Below are positions 6,347 to 12,567 of a stretch of DNA of 12,567 bases, piece after piece. The notes under the pieces were generated by a model. The model had not been told where the DNA came from and did no database searches. It was given only the letters and a program-made list of their open reading frames with translations. The stretch spans positions 18,187 through 30,753 of the forward strand of contig DNJW01000417.1 of NCBI GenBank assembly GCA_003488965.1, written 5' to 3'. Position numbers and translations under genes: made by a program. The stretch's first letter is position 1. Each line of letters opens with the position of its first letter. Source of the stretch: Lachnospiraceae bacterium. GTDB taxonomy: Bacteria; Bacillota; Clostridia; Lachnospirales; Lachnospiraceae.

Positions 6347-6583
6347 CTATTGGAGAAATTCAGCCGATGTCATAATCATCGGATTTTTCACGCCGGATTC
6401 TAAAAAGTCTTTATCGCCGGTCAGTAAAACATCGGCCTTTGCTTCTATGGCTGCCCGAAGAATCGGGCGGTCATTTACATCACGGATTTGTGCCTCTGAA
6501 ATATATTCCTCCGTCGGAATCGGAACCAGTTCCAAAGTCAAGAGCGCAACGGAAAGAAATTTGGTATCAATCAAAACCCTCAT
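6347..6583 (-). pseudogene. PIN-domain toxin with large internal deletion
   Basis: This 78-residue frame has the start and end of a PIN-family toxin (the COG1569 type, usually about 135-140 aa). The N-terminus MRVLIDT carries the first catalytic Asp. It jumps straight to the late part, LTLELVPIPTEE, then RDVNDRPILRAA and LLTGDKDFLESG with the later acidic residues. About 55-60 residues, including the middle acidic position, are missing in frame. Activity as an RNase is therefore unlikely. It overlaps the antitoxin stop by 4 bases (ATGA), the usual antitoxin-toxin order. The deletion size is inferred from memory of the family. Confidence 0.8.
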
Positions 6584-6759
6584 GCGTTCTCGTCCTCAGT
6601 TCTCAATTCTTTCACAAGCGCCATGACATCATCATCGGAGGTTAAGCCAGCGTGTTCCGCTTCTCCGGTCATCTCTTTTTGAAGAACCTGCATAGCGTAA
6701 ACAGCAGAATTGACAATAAGGAAAAATGCTGGAAGCAGCTCAGATTGAAAGGTTTTCAT
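6580..6759 (-). CDS. Probable antitoxin remnant upstream of the PIN toxin, 59 aa
   Basis: A short acidic protein whose second half (NSAVYAMQVLQKEMTGEAEH, then LTSDDDVMALVKELR) looks like the helical C-terminal part of antitoxins paired with PIN toxins. The first 15 residues are hydrophobic and do not look like a DNA-binding domain, so the N-terminus may have been lost or replaced at a junction. AGGAG lies 4 bases upstream of the ATG at 6759, and the frame starts only 7 bases after the ptsI stop. It ends in an ATGA overlap with the toxin. It is too short to have been noticed easily. Whether it is expressed is unknown. Confidence 0.6.
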   Translation of the reverse strand: MKTFQSELLPAFFLIVNSAVYAMQVLQKEMTGEAEHAGLTSDDDVMALVKELRTEDENA

Positions 6760-6766
6760 GAATCTC

Positions 6767-8386
6767 CTATTCTATCTCCCGTATGCGTCTGCGCAGCTCC
6801 AGCACCATTGCCGGGGAGACTGACAATTCATCTACCCCCATTTTGATGAACTCTTCTGTCAGTTCGAGGTCCGCTCCCAGTTCTCCGCAGATTCCCGCCC
6901 ATTTTTCGTGGCGGTGCGCGCTCTCAACGGTCATGCGGATCATCTGCAGGATTGCCGGGTGATGCGGATCATAAAAGTCATCAAGACGGGCGTTCTGCCG
7001 GTCAAGGGCGAGTGTGTACTGTGTGAGATCGTTCGTCCCGATGCTGAAAAAATCAGCCAGTTCTGCCAGCTCATCACTGATCATCACGGCGGCGGGGGTC
7101 TCGATCATGATTCCCTGCTCCGGTACCCTGTAGGGAATCCCCTCCGCTTCCAGTTCCTCCTGCACCTGCCGCACGATCACGGCAATCTGCTGCATTTCTT
7201 TTACTGAGATAATCATCGGATACATGATAGAAAGATTGCCGTACATAGCCGCGCGCAGCAGCGCCCGTAATTGCGTCTTAAAAATTTCCGGTTGTTTTAA
7301 GCAGATGCGGATCGCGCGGTAGCCGAGCGCCGGATTTTCTTCTTCGCCTATCCCCAGATATTCCGCTTTTTTGTCCGCGCCGATGTCCAGTGTGCGGATG
7401 ATAACCTTTTTTTCGCCCATCATGCGCAGCACCTGCATGTACGCCTGGAACTGTTCTTCCTCACCTGGAAGATTACTGCGCCCGATGTACAGAAATTCAC
7501 TGCGGAACAGACCGATTCCTCCGGCGTCATTTTCCAGCACATAGCCGACGTCCCCCACCCCGCCGATGTTTGCATAAACATTCACTGTCCTGCCGCTGCG
7601 CGTCCGGTTTTCTTTTCCCTTCAGCTCCTTAAGAAGGGCCGTGCGCTCCCTCTCCTGTGCCATCCGGCTCTCTGCTTCCTGCAGAACTGCCTGCGACGGC
7701 TCAAAAATCACTTCACCGCGCATCCCGTCCACCACTACGGTCATGCCATTTTCTATTTCCTCCAGATCGAGCGGGACACCCACCAGAGCCGGAATATTCA
7801 TCATCCGCGCCAGGATCGCCGTATGGGAGTTGGCGGAGCCGTGTACCGTAACAAACGCTAAAATCCGGCTCTTGTCCATCTGCACTGTTTCGCTCGGCGA
7901 AAGATCATCCGCAATGATCACAGACGGCTGTGCGGCAGAGGGGCCGCTCTCTCCCAGTCCGCTCAGATTGCGGATCAGGCGGTTAGTGATGTCGCGCATG
8001 TCTGCGGCGCGCGCCTTCATATAATCGCTGTCCATCGCCGCAAACATCTCCGCGAAATGATCTCCCGCCGCTGCCGCCGCATATTCTGCATTTACCATTT
8101 CTGTGCGGATCATATGATACATTGCTTCCAGAAAATCCTCATCCTCAAGAATCATCTGATGCGCTTCAAAAATCATGGCATTCGCCTCACCGACCTCTGC
8201 CACAGCTTTCTCATGCAGCGTCTGAAGCTGCTGCTTTGATGCGGTGACCGCCTCCCGGATACGTGCAATCTCTGCCTCCGCATCCTCTGTTTTTCTGCGC
8301 TGTACCTGCTGGTCGCACTTTTTTATTACTGCGGCCGGCCCTACCGCAATGCCCTTATATACTGATTTCCCGGAAAGTTTCCACAT
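6767..8386 (-). CDS. ptsI: PTS enzyme I (phosphoenolpyruvate-protein phosphotransferase)
   Basis: A cytoplasmic enzyme that takes phosphate from PEP and passes it to HPr, feeding all PTS sugar uptake. At 539 aa it is slightly shorter than the usual 570. The N-terminal HPr-binding and swivel region holds the phospho-histidine His188 in GSANSHTAILAR. The PEP-binding barrel has Arg295 (GLFRSE), Arg331 (RTLDIG), the SIGTNDLTQY motif (448-457) and Cys500 in GICGE. I chose ATG at 8386 because GGAGG sits 9 bases upstream and the protein then begins in the expected SGKSVYKGIAVGPA; the 44-codon upstream extension is not enzyme I-like. No ptsH is adjacent. About 200 bp without a recognisable gene separate it from the carboxypeptidase gene. 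Part of its 3' region is duplicated at 6244-6331. Confidence 0.97.
   Translation of the reverse strand: MWKLSGKSVYKGIAVGPAAVIKKCDQQVQRRKTEDAEAEIARIREAVTASKQQLQTLHEKAVAEVGEANAMIFEAHQMILEDEDFLEAMYHMIRTEMVNAEYAAAAAGDHFAEMFAAMDSDYMKARAADMRDITNRLIRNLSGLGESGPSAAQPSVIIADDLSPSETVQMDKSRILAFVTVHGSANSHTAILARMMNIPALVGVPLDLEEIENGMTVVVDGMRGEVIFEPSQAVLQEAESRMAQERERTALLKELKGKENRTRSGRTVNVYANIGGVGDVGYVLENDAGGIGLFRSEFLYIGRSNLPGEEEQFQAYMQVLRMMGEKKVIIRTLDIGADKKAEYLGIGEEENPALGYRAIRICLKQPEIFKTQLRALLRAAMYGNLSIMYPMIISVKEMQQIAVIVRQVQEELEAEGIPYRVPEQGIMIETPAAVMISDELAELADFFSIGTNDLTQYTLALDRQNARLDDFYDPHHPAILQMIRMTVESAHRHEKWAGICGELGADLELTEEFIKMGVDELSVSPAMVLELRRRIREIE
6809..6897 (-). repeat. Intact copy of the duplicated ptsI segment
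   Basis: This 89-bp stretch within ptsI pairs with the degenerate copy at 6244-6331 as a direct repeat (3 differences). The matching sequence begins at CGGGAATC and ends at CCGGCA when read along the gene. Confidence 0.93.
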
Positions 8387-8587
8387 CACACAAAGCCTCC
8401 GTTTCTGCCCGTCCAATGTCCATGACCCGCCGCATGCAAACATGCGCTCCTCATGACCGCTGTCCGGGACTTTCACTGTAATATCATGCCCGGTTTTCCG
8501 GCACCTATACGCAAGCATTGTCTGATAAACAGATCTGATCCGGTATCCTCAAAAAGCATATGTGAAATGCCTGCGCAAAAACCAATT

Positions 8588-9751
8588 TTATCCGAGCTGT
8601 CTTCCGACATTTAACGCGTCTTCTATGTGATATGGTTCTGTTTCGTGCGAGCCGGGCGCTCCCATCGTTACCAGAATGTATTCCCTTCCTCCGGCACTCA
8701 GAAGACTTGCCAGGCAAAGCCCCGCCTCCTGTGTGTAACCTGTTTTTCCGCCAAGGATGACACCGTCCGTATTGCTGCCTTCCTGTGAAAACAGTGTGCT
8801 CCAGAAGGTGAAGCCTTCCGGGTGCTGCTCCGTCGGCTGCACATAGTAATATTCACTGGTAAAAATTTCCCGGAAGGTCACATTTTGCAAAGCCTCCCGC
8901 AAAAGCACCGCGATATCCGCCGGAGACGAATAATGCGCTGTATCCTGCAGCCCTGTACAATTTGTAAAATGTGTATTGTCCATACCCAGCTCCGATGCCC
9001 TCTGATTCATCAGCTCCACATAAGCATCCTCCGATCCTGCAATGTACCTGGCAGCCGTCAGGCAGCATTCCGCCCCGGACGGAAGCAGAATGCCATATAA
9101 AAGTTCCCGCAGCGTTGTCTCTTCCCCTGGCAGAAAACCCGCCATAGAGGCGCCCTCCGCGTATAGCTGATCGTAAATATCCGATGGCATCCACACTGAT
9201 TCATCCAGATTCCCCGCATATTCAATTACCAGAAGAGCCGTCATAATCTTAGTAAGGGATGCCGGGTAACTTTGCAGGCGGCTGTTCTTCTCCGCCAAAA
9301 CTTCACCTGTATCCGCATCAAGTAAAATTGCACAGGGACTGTACAAACCGCCAAGATCCGCACCGGCAGCCCCATTTTCGCCATCCACGATCCCATTTCC
9401 GCCGTCTGCAGCCCCATTTTCGCCATCCGCAGTCCTATTCCCACCATCCACAGTTCTATTATCTGCTATCTTTTCCGACAGATTCTGTGCACTTTGCTGC
9501 AGCCATGGAATCGCAGCCCGAACTGCCGCCAGACAGACAAAAACCGCTCCGATTATGCCAACCGCAGACAGAAGCATTTTCTGCATGCGCACACGCCGCC
9601 TTCTCCGGCACTGCTGTACATTCTGCCTCTTCGCCCCATACGGAACTCTCTGCCGCGCGGTTTCCTGCCGTCCCGCTCCATATGATACTCTATGCCGCGT
9701 AGTTTCCTGCCGTCCCGCCGGACGTCGTCTGTCTTTATTCCTGTATTCCAT
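8588..9751 (-). CDS. Serine D-Ala-D-Ala carboxypeptidase (peptidase S11), N-terminally anchored
   Basis: A penicillin-binding-protein-type carboxypeptidase that trims the terminal D-Ala of peptidoglycan stems outside the membrane. Residues 1-56 are a strongly basic cytoplasmic tail containing a 14-residue repeat. One membrane segment spans about 57-80. A low-complexity linker of seven-residue repeats (98-132) follows, then the S11 domain. Catalytic SLTK gives Ser165 and Lys168; the second motif is PSGAEC (Ser225) in place of the usual SGN; the third is GGKTGYT (336-338). There is no C-terminal PBP5-like domain or C-terminal anchor. The start at 9751 follows AAGGGGGA at 6-base spacing. It lies just downstream of a VanRS-like pair but after their terminator, so regulation by that pair is possible but unproven. 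Confidence 0.92.
   Translation of the reverse strand: MEYRNKDRRRPAGRQETTRHRVSYGAGRQETARQRVPYGAKRQNVQQCRRRRRVRMQKMLLSAVGIIGAVFVCLAAVRAAIPWLQQSAQNLSEKIADNRTVDGGNRTADGENGAADGGNGIVDGENGAAGADLGGLYSPCAILLDADTGEVLAEKNSRLQSYPASLTKIMTALLVIEYAGNLDESVWMPSDIYDQLYAEGASMAGFLPGEETTLRELLYGILLPSGAECCLTAARYIAGSEDAYVELMNQRASELGMDNTHFTNCTGLQDTAHYSSPADIAVLLREALQNVTFREIFTSEYYYVQPTEQHPEGFTFWSTLFSQEGSNTDGVILGGKTGYTQEAGLCLASLLSAGGREYILVTMGAPGSHETEPYHIEDALNVGRQLG
9366..9470 (-). repeat. Five 21-bp in-frame repeats in the carboxypeptidase linker
   Basis: Five consecutive 21-base units (9366-9386, 9387-9407, 9408-9428, 9429-9449, and a degenerate 9450-9470) encode a DGxNGxx-like heptapeptide. Units one and three are identical over most of their length. 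Copy number could vary between strains without breaking the frame. Confidence 0.85.
9634..9717 (-). repeat. Two 42-bp tandem repeats in the carboxypeptidase N-terminus
   Basis: Units 9634-9675 and 9676-9717 encode the 14-residue repeat GRQET-(T/A)R-(H/Q)RV-(S/P)YGA. The second halves share a long identical run including GTTTCCTGCCGTCCCG on the plus strand. Confidence 0.85.
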
Positions 9752-9789
9752 TGCACATCCCCCTTGAAGAACTCACTTACAGAACACTT

Positions 9790-9798
9790 CCCCCCCCC
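9790..9798. repeat. G9 homopolymer upstream of the carboxypeptidase gene
   Basis: Nine C on the plus strand (nine G on the coding strand), preceded by T6 on the coding strand, about 39 bases before the start codon. It lies in the leader or promoter region, outside any reading frame. Such tracts are prone to length change. Confidence 0.8.
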
Positions 9799-9858
9799 AA
9801 AAAATACCAATTACCTGCACGACCCGCCACCGGCAGCTCCCTTCGGATGCATGGCGGC

Positions 9859-9897
9859 AAAAAGCTTCTGCTGGTATGTATCTTACCAGACAGAAGC
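9859..9897 (-). terminator. Terminator of the VanRS-like operon
   Basis: The arms GCTTCTG and CAGAAGC (9864-9897), with an inner TGGTA/TACCA pair, form a hairpin. It is followed on the minus strand by five T (9863-9859). It starts 43 bases after the kinase stop. Confidence 0.85.
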
Positions 9898-9940
9898 CCT
9901 CCATCCTTTAATTTGCAGTTGTTTATTTCCTAAGAAATGA

Positions 9941-11065
9941 TTAAGATTGCGGCAGCGTAACCGTGAAGGTCGTCAGCTCATTTTTACTCTCTGCCGTGAC
10001 AGAGCCGCCATGCAGTTCGATAATATCCCTGGCGATGGCAAGTCCCAGCCCGGCGCCGCCTGTATTTGTGGCACGGGCACTATCCAGGCGGAAAAACTTT
10101 TCAAAAATCTTCTCCAGCTTCTGCTGCGGGATCGTCCTGCCATGATTGCAAAAGCAGATCACGACCTCCTGTTCCTGCTCCTGTGCTGAAATTTCAATTT
10201 CCGTATCCGGATAACTGTATGCCACTGCGTTTTTCAGTATATTATTAAATACACGTGCCAGCTTCAGCGGGTCCGCGTAGATGGTCAGCCCTTCCTCCGC
10301 CCGTACCTGCGCCGTGTTCCCATGCTCATGCAGAATAGGATAAAACTCATCTGCCATCTGAATCAGCATATAGGAAAGATCGATACGCTCCTTCTCCAGT
10401 ACGATCTGCTGAAGATTATAGCGCGTGATCTCAAAGAACTCATTGATCAGCTGCTCCAGGCGGAGCGCCTTTTCCAGAGAAATATGCACATACTTTGCCT
10501 TCTGCGCCGGCGGCATATCCGTTGCTTCCTCCAAAAGGCTCAGATACCCGATCACAGAGGTAAGCGGTGTCTTTAAATCATGCGCCAGATAAACAATCAG
10601 GTCATTTTTCCGGCTGACTTCTTCCTTTAAAATCTGCTCGCGTCGCTGCATGTCGGCTTTGATCCCCGTCATCTGAATGGCGACTTCCTCATATCCGGGC
10701 GGAAATATTTCCCCGGCATCTCTGTCCTTTGCCATATAGCGGCGGATCATGGTGCCCGTTTCCGAGATAGATTCCCGTACTTTCTTTCTGGCATGGTAGC
10801 GCGCAGTCAGATACGCCGCTGCAATACAGATCAGTACGCCCAGAATCATCGTCTGCAAAATCAGCAGCTTAAGTGCTCCCCAGACAGGCTCATAAACATA
10901 AGAGCCATCCTCCAGCAAATGTAATCTCGTATAATTCGCCGTAAACCAGTCTATGAACATCCCGTTCCAGAAATAATCCACCGTGTTGTAAACCCACAGG
11001 CATCCGATAATTCCTGCCGCTGTCACCAATATGATCTTCAGCGCACGTATGCATTTATCCTTCAA
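9941..11065 (-). CDS. VanS-like membrane sensor histidine kinase
   Basis: A 374-residue HisKA-type kinase. Two membrane segments (about 10-30 and 65-88) flank a short extracytoplasmic loop of about 35 residues. A HAMP-like linker follows, then the H-box YLAHDLKTPLTS with His162. The ATPase domain has NNILKNAVAYS (274-284) and GGAGLGLAIAR (336-346). The H-box and overall plan are very close to VanS. The start is a TTG that overlaps the end of the regulator gene by 11 bases; no in-frame ATG lies nearby and the stretch is membrane-leading, so I kept TTG. The signal sensed is unknown; cell-wall stress or a peptidoglycan-directed antibiotic is likely from family and context. No D-Ala-D-Lac or D-Ala-D-Ser ligase is present. 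Confidence 0.92.
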   Translation of the reverse strand: MKDKCIRALKIILVTAAGIIGCLWVYNTVDYFWNGMFIDWFTANYTRLHLLEDGSYVYEPVWGALKLLILQTMILGVLICIAAAYLTARYHARKKVRESISETGTMIRRYMAKDRDAGEIFPPGYEEVAIQMTGIKADMQRREQILKEEVSRKNDLIVYLAHDLKTPLTSVIGYLSLLEEATDMPPAQKAKYVHISLEKALRLEQLINEFFEITRYNLQQIVLEKERIDLSYMLIQMADEFYPILHEHGNTAQVRAEEGLTIYADPLKLARVFNNILKNAVAYSYPDTEIEISAQEQEQEVVICFCNHGRTIPQQKLEKIFEKFFRLDSARATNTGGAGLGLAIARDIIELHGGSVTAESKNELTTFTVTLPQS

Positions 11066-11750
11066 TTTTATAACCGCACCCCCAGACTGTTTTTATGTAC
11101 TTCGGATTTTCAAAAGAATCTCCCATTTTTTCCCGCAGATGACGGATATGGACGGTGATTGTATTATTGCTCTTTGTGAAGTATTCCTCTTTCCAGATCT
11201 GATGGAACAGCTCTTCGGAGCTAACCACTCTGCCCCGGTTCTGACAAAGAATGTGCAAAATGGAAAATTCCGTTGGTGTCAGCACCAATGGCTTTTCATT
11301 TAATGTGCATTCATGCGTCGTCACATTCAGCACAAGTCCGCCATACACAAACACATCGGCTTCCAGCTGTGCGCCCGCATTGTAGCGCTTATAACGGCGG
11401 AGCTGCGCCTTCACGCGCGCGACTAACTCCAGCGGCAGAAACGGTTTCGTGATATAATCATCCGCGCCAAGTGTCAGACCGGTGATCTTGTCGATTTCCT
11501 CGCCCTTCGCCGTCAGCATGATTACCGGGTAATTGTATTTTTCACGAATTTTCCGGCAGATCTGAAATCCATCCATATCGGGAAGCATTACATCAAGGAT
11601 CGCCAGATCCAGCCTCTCATTTTCAATACACTGCAGTGCCTCCGCCGCACAATAGTATTTGTACACCCGGAAATTTTCATTCTTCAGATATAATTCTACT
11701 AGGTCCGCAATTTCCTTCTCATCATCCACAATCAAAATATTCTCACTCAT
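11055..11750 (-). CDS. VanR-like OmpR-family response regulator
   Basis: A 231-residue cytoplasmic regulator, exactly the VanR length. The receiver domain has Asp9-Asp10, phospho-acceptor Asp53 in LAILDVMLPDMDGF, Thr80 and Lys102 (YITKPF). The winged-helix DNA-binding domain (about 130-231) ends in VWGCGYKIEG. I chose ATG at 11750, which has AGAGG 6 bases upstream and gives the usual MSENILIVDDE. The frame opens 13 codons higher, but its first codon overlaps a -10 box. It is co-transcribed with the overlapping kinase gene. Confidence 0.94.
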   Translation of the reverse strand: MSENILIVDDEKEIADLVELYLKNENFRVYKYYCAAEALQCIENERLDLAILDVMLPDMDGFQICRKIREKYNYPVIMLTAKGEEIDKITGLTLGADDYITKPFLPLELVARVKAQLRRYKRYNAGAQLEADVFVYGGLVLNVTTHECTLNEKPLVLTPTEFSILHILCQNRGRVVSSEELFHQIWKEEYFTKSNNTITVHIRHLREKMGDSFENPKYIKTVWGCGYKIEG

Positions 11751-11787
11751 GGCTGTCCTCTCTGTTTTCCTTATCATTCTCTCCCGC

Positions 11788-11793
11788 ATTATA
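11788..11793 (-). promoter_or_regulatory. -10 box upstream of the VanR-like gene
   Basis: A perfect TATAAT (minus strand) lies 37 bp before the chosen start codon. No consensus -35 is seen, so an activator, perhaps the regulator itself, may be needed. Confidence 0.45.
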
Positions 11794-11823
11794 ATCTGAC
11801 AGACTCTAAATAAGGCGGCATTG

Positions 11824-11868
11824 GAATATCTGTAACAGTTCAGCCAGGCTGAACTGTTACGAATATCT
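11824..11868. mobile_element. 29-bp perfect palindrome with 8-bp flanking direct repeat, IS66-like miniature remnant
   Basis: GTAACAGTTCAGCC (11832-11845), a single A, and its exact complement (11847-11860) form a perfect palindrome. It is flanked with no gap by GAATATCT on both sides (11824-11831 and 11861-11868). IS66-family elements have termini starting GTAA and make 8-bp target duplications, so this looks like two terminal repeats fused with the interior lost. No coding content remains. It could instead be an ordinary hairpin with a chance repeat, but the exact abutment argues against that. Confidence 0.65.
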
Positions 11869-11921
11869 CTCAGTATAACACCGCCGGAAAAATGTTTCTA
11901 CCACTTTTGTATAATGCGAAA

Positions 11922-11954
11922 CAGGCGCAGAGCCTGTAAATGGTTCTGCGCCTG
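11922..11954 (-). terminator. Probable terminator of hsp20
   Basis: CAGGCGCAGA (11922-11931) pairs with TCTGCGCCTG (11945-11954), with extra pairing inside. On the minus strand it is followed only by TTTCGC, so the U-run is short. It begins 29 bases after the hsp20 stop. Confidence 0.65.
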
Positions 11955-11983
11955 CAGTCCGGGGCAGCAGCTTATCTGCCGTC

Positions 11984-12418
11984 TCAGCCCTCGATTGTAA
12001 TATATTTCTTTTCTTCCACCGCCGGTTTTGCTTCCTGCTTCGGAACAAACAGCTTCAGGGTACCGTCCTCGAATTTCGCCTTGATTTCCTCCTGCTTAAC
12101 TTCTTCGCCTACATAAAAGCTTCTGCTGCAGGTACCGAAATGACGCTCTCTGCGGATGTATCTGCCGTTTCCGTCCTTTTCATCATTGCTGGTATTACTG
12201 GTTGCCTGAATAGTAAGATAACCATCTTTCAGCTCTGCCTTTACATCCTCTTTTTTCACACCCGGAATGTTCATCGTAATTTCGTAGCCGTGATCGGTCT
12301 CTTTAATATCAGTCTGCATCATGCTGGATTTTACAACCTCATGCGGTCTCACTGCTTCAAACGGATATCCAAAAAAGTCATCAAACATATCTCTTCCAAA
12401 AATACTAGGCATCATCAT
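11984..12418 (-). CDS. hsp20: Small heat-shock protein, Hsp20/alpha-crystallin family
   Basis: A 144-residue holdase chaperone that binds unfolding proteins in the cytoplasm without ATP. The short N-terminal arm (MFDDFFGYPF) is typical. The alpha-crystallin domain runs from about 35 to 130, with MNIPGVKKEDVKAEL and the conserved FEDGTLKLFVPK. The C-terminal ITI near the end is the I-x-I motif used for oligomer contacts. Start is the first of three adjacent ATGs (12418), with AGGAGAG 7 bases upstream. It is a single-gene unit with its own promoter, CIRCE operator and likely terminator. Confidence 0.96.
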   Translation of the reverse strand: MMMPSIFGRDMFDDFFGYPFEAVRPHEVVKSSMMQTDIKETDHGYEITMNIPGVKKEDVKAELKDGYLTIQATSNTSNDEKDGNGRYIRRERHFGTCSRSFYVGEEVKQEEIKAKFEDGTLKLFVPKQEAKPAVEEKKYITIEG

Positions 12419-12525
12419 AAGTCATCTCTCCTTTTCACAAAATATATTATGTCCAATTTTCTATTCTTTAGAGCATCCGGAAAAATTATTCTATTTATTA
12501 TATCTTTTCCATTTGTTCTAGATGT

Positions 12526-12554
12526 AATATAACATATTTATTAGCACTCGTCAA
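12526..12554 (-). promoter_or_regulatory. hsp20 promoter
   Basis: Minus-strand TTGACG (12554-12549), a 17-bp spacer and TATATT (12531-12526) form a good sigma-A promoter. The -35 lies inside the CIRCE element, so a bound repressor would block polymerase. The leader before hsp20 is about 100 bases. Confidence 0.85.
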
Positions 12555-12567
12555 TAGTGAGTGCTAA
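12541..12567. promoter_or_regulatory. CIRCE operator (HrcA binding site)
   Basis: A perfect TTAGCACTC-N9-GAGTGCTAA occupies the last 27 bases of the window. HrcA binds this site at normal temperature and releases on heat stress. It controls hsp20 and may also serve a gene to the right of the window. Confidence 0.97.

Noticed and set aside
8387..8518. N-terminal extension of ptsI
   Set aside because: The 44 extra residues do not resemble enzyme I, and GGAGG is correctly spaced before the ATG at 8386.
8387..8587. Possible small gene such as ptsH between the carboxypeptidase gene and ptsI
   Set aside because: No frame with an HPr His motif or other support was found.
9259..9702. 147-aa plus-strand frame
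   Set aside because: Antisense to the tandem-repeat part of the carboxypeptidase gene; its His/Pro-rich translation is a product of the repeats.
9941..11750. A functional vancomycin resistance cluster
   Set aside because: No ligase, VanX, VanY-metalloenzyme, VanT or VanH is present; VanRS similarity alone does not indicate resistance.
11857..12048. 63-aa minus-strand frame downstream of hsp20
   Set aside because: Overlaps the end of hsp20 in another frame and runs through its terminator hairpin; no RBS.

Overview
The window looks like a piece of a Clostridia chromosome, most likely a Lachnospiraceae-type gut Firmicute. Pointers are strong AGGAGG-type ribosome binding sites, an AgrB/AgrD/AgrC/AgrA peptide quorum-sensing locus, an enzyme I of the form common in these bacteria, a VanR/VanS-like pair, and an HrcA/CIRCE-controlled small heat-shock gene. 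This assignment is inference. Almost all genes lie on the minus strand; the exception is a two-gene nucleotidyltransferase/HEPN module on the plus strand.

Positions 1-5423 (AT-rich, read right to left) form a complete agr-type locus. agrB and an overlapping 35-codon agrD (GTG start) are followed by a 64-bp inverted repeat, an unrecognised 178-residue protein, the LytTR regulator agrA, the GHKL sensor kinase agrC and a textbook terminator. Beyond it lie a small secreted protein and a lipoprotein that runs off the left edge. Three promoters in this block (agrB, the unknown gene, the small secreted protein) each carry two copies of a site close to nnTTnRYGGACA. The copies start exactly 22 bp apart and end 26-28 bp upstream of a -10 box. 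I read these as the operators of this AgrA, giving autoinduction plus control of the secreted product.

Positions 5491-6897 are a toxin-antitoxin patch. A plus-strand MntA/HepT-like pair faces a decayed minus-strand antitoxin/PIN-toxin pair. The decayed pair lies between an 88-bp degenerate copy of the ptsI 3' region and ptsI itself, so this looks like a junction where accessory DNA was joined to the end of ptsI. Base composition changes visibly here, from AT-rich on the left to more GC-rich on the right.

Positions 6767-12567 look more like core genome: ptsI (PTS enzyme I), a membrane-anchored D-Ala-D-Ala carboxypeptidase with two families of in-frame tandem repeats, a VanS-like kinase and VanR-like regulator with their own terminator, and hsp20 under a perfect CIRCE operator at the right edge. 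Between vanR and hsp20 is a 29-bp perfect palindrome flanked by an exact 8-bp direct repeat, which looks like a miniature transposable-element remnant. No tRNA, rRNA, CRISPR array or transposase gene was seen. No gene-free stretch exceeds 300 bases.
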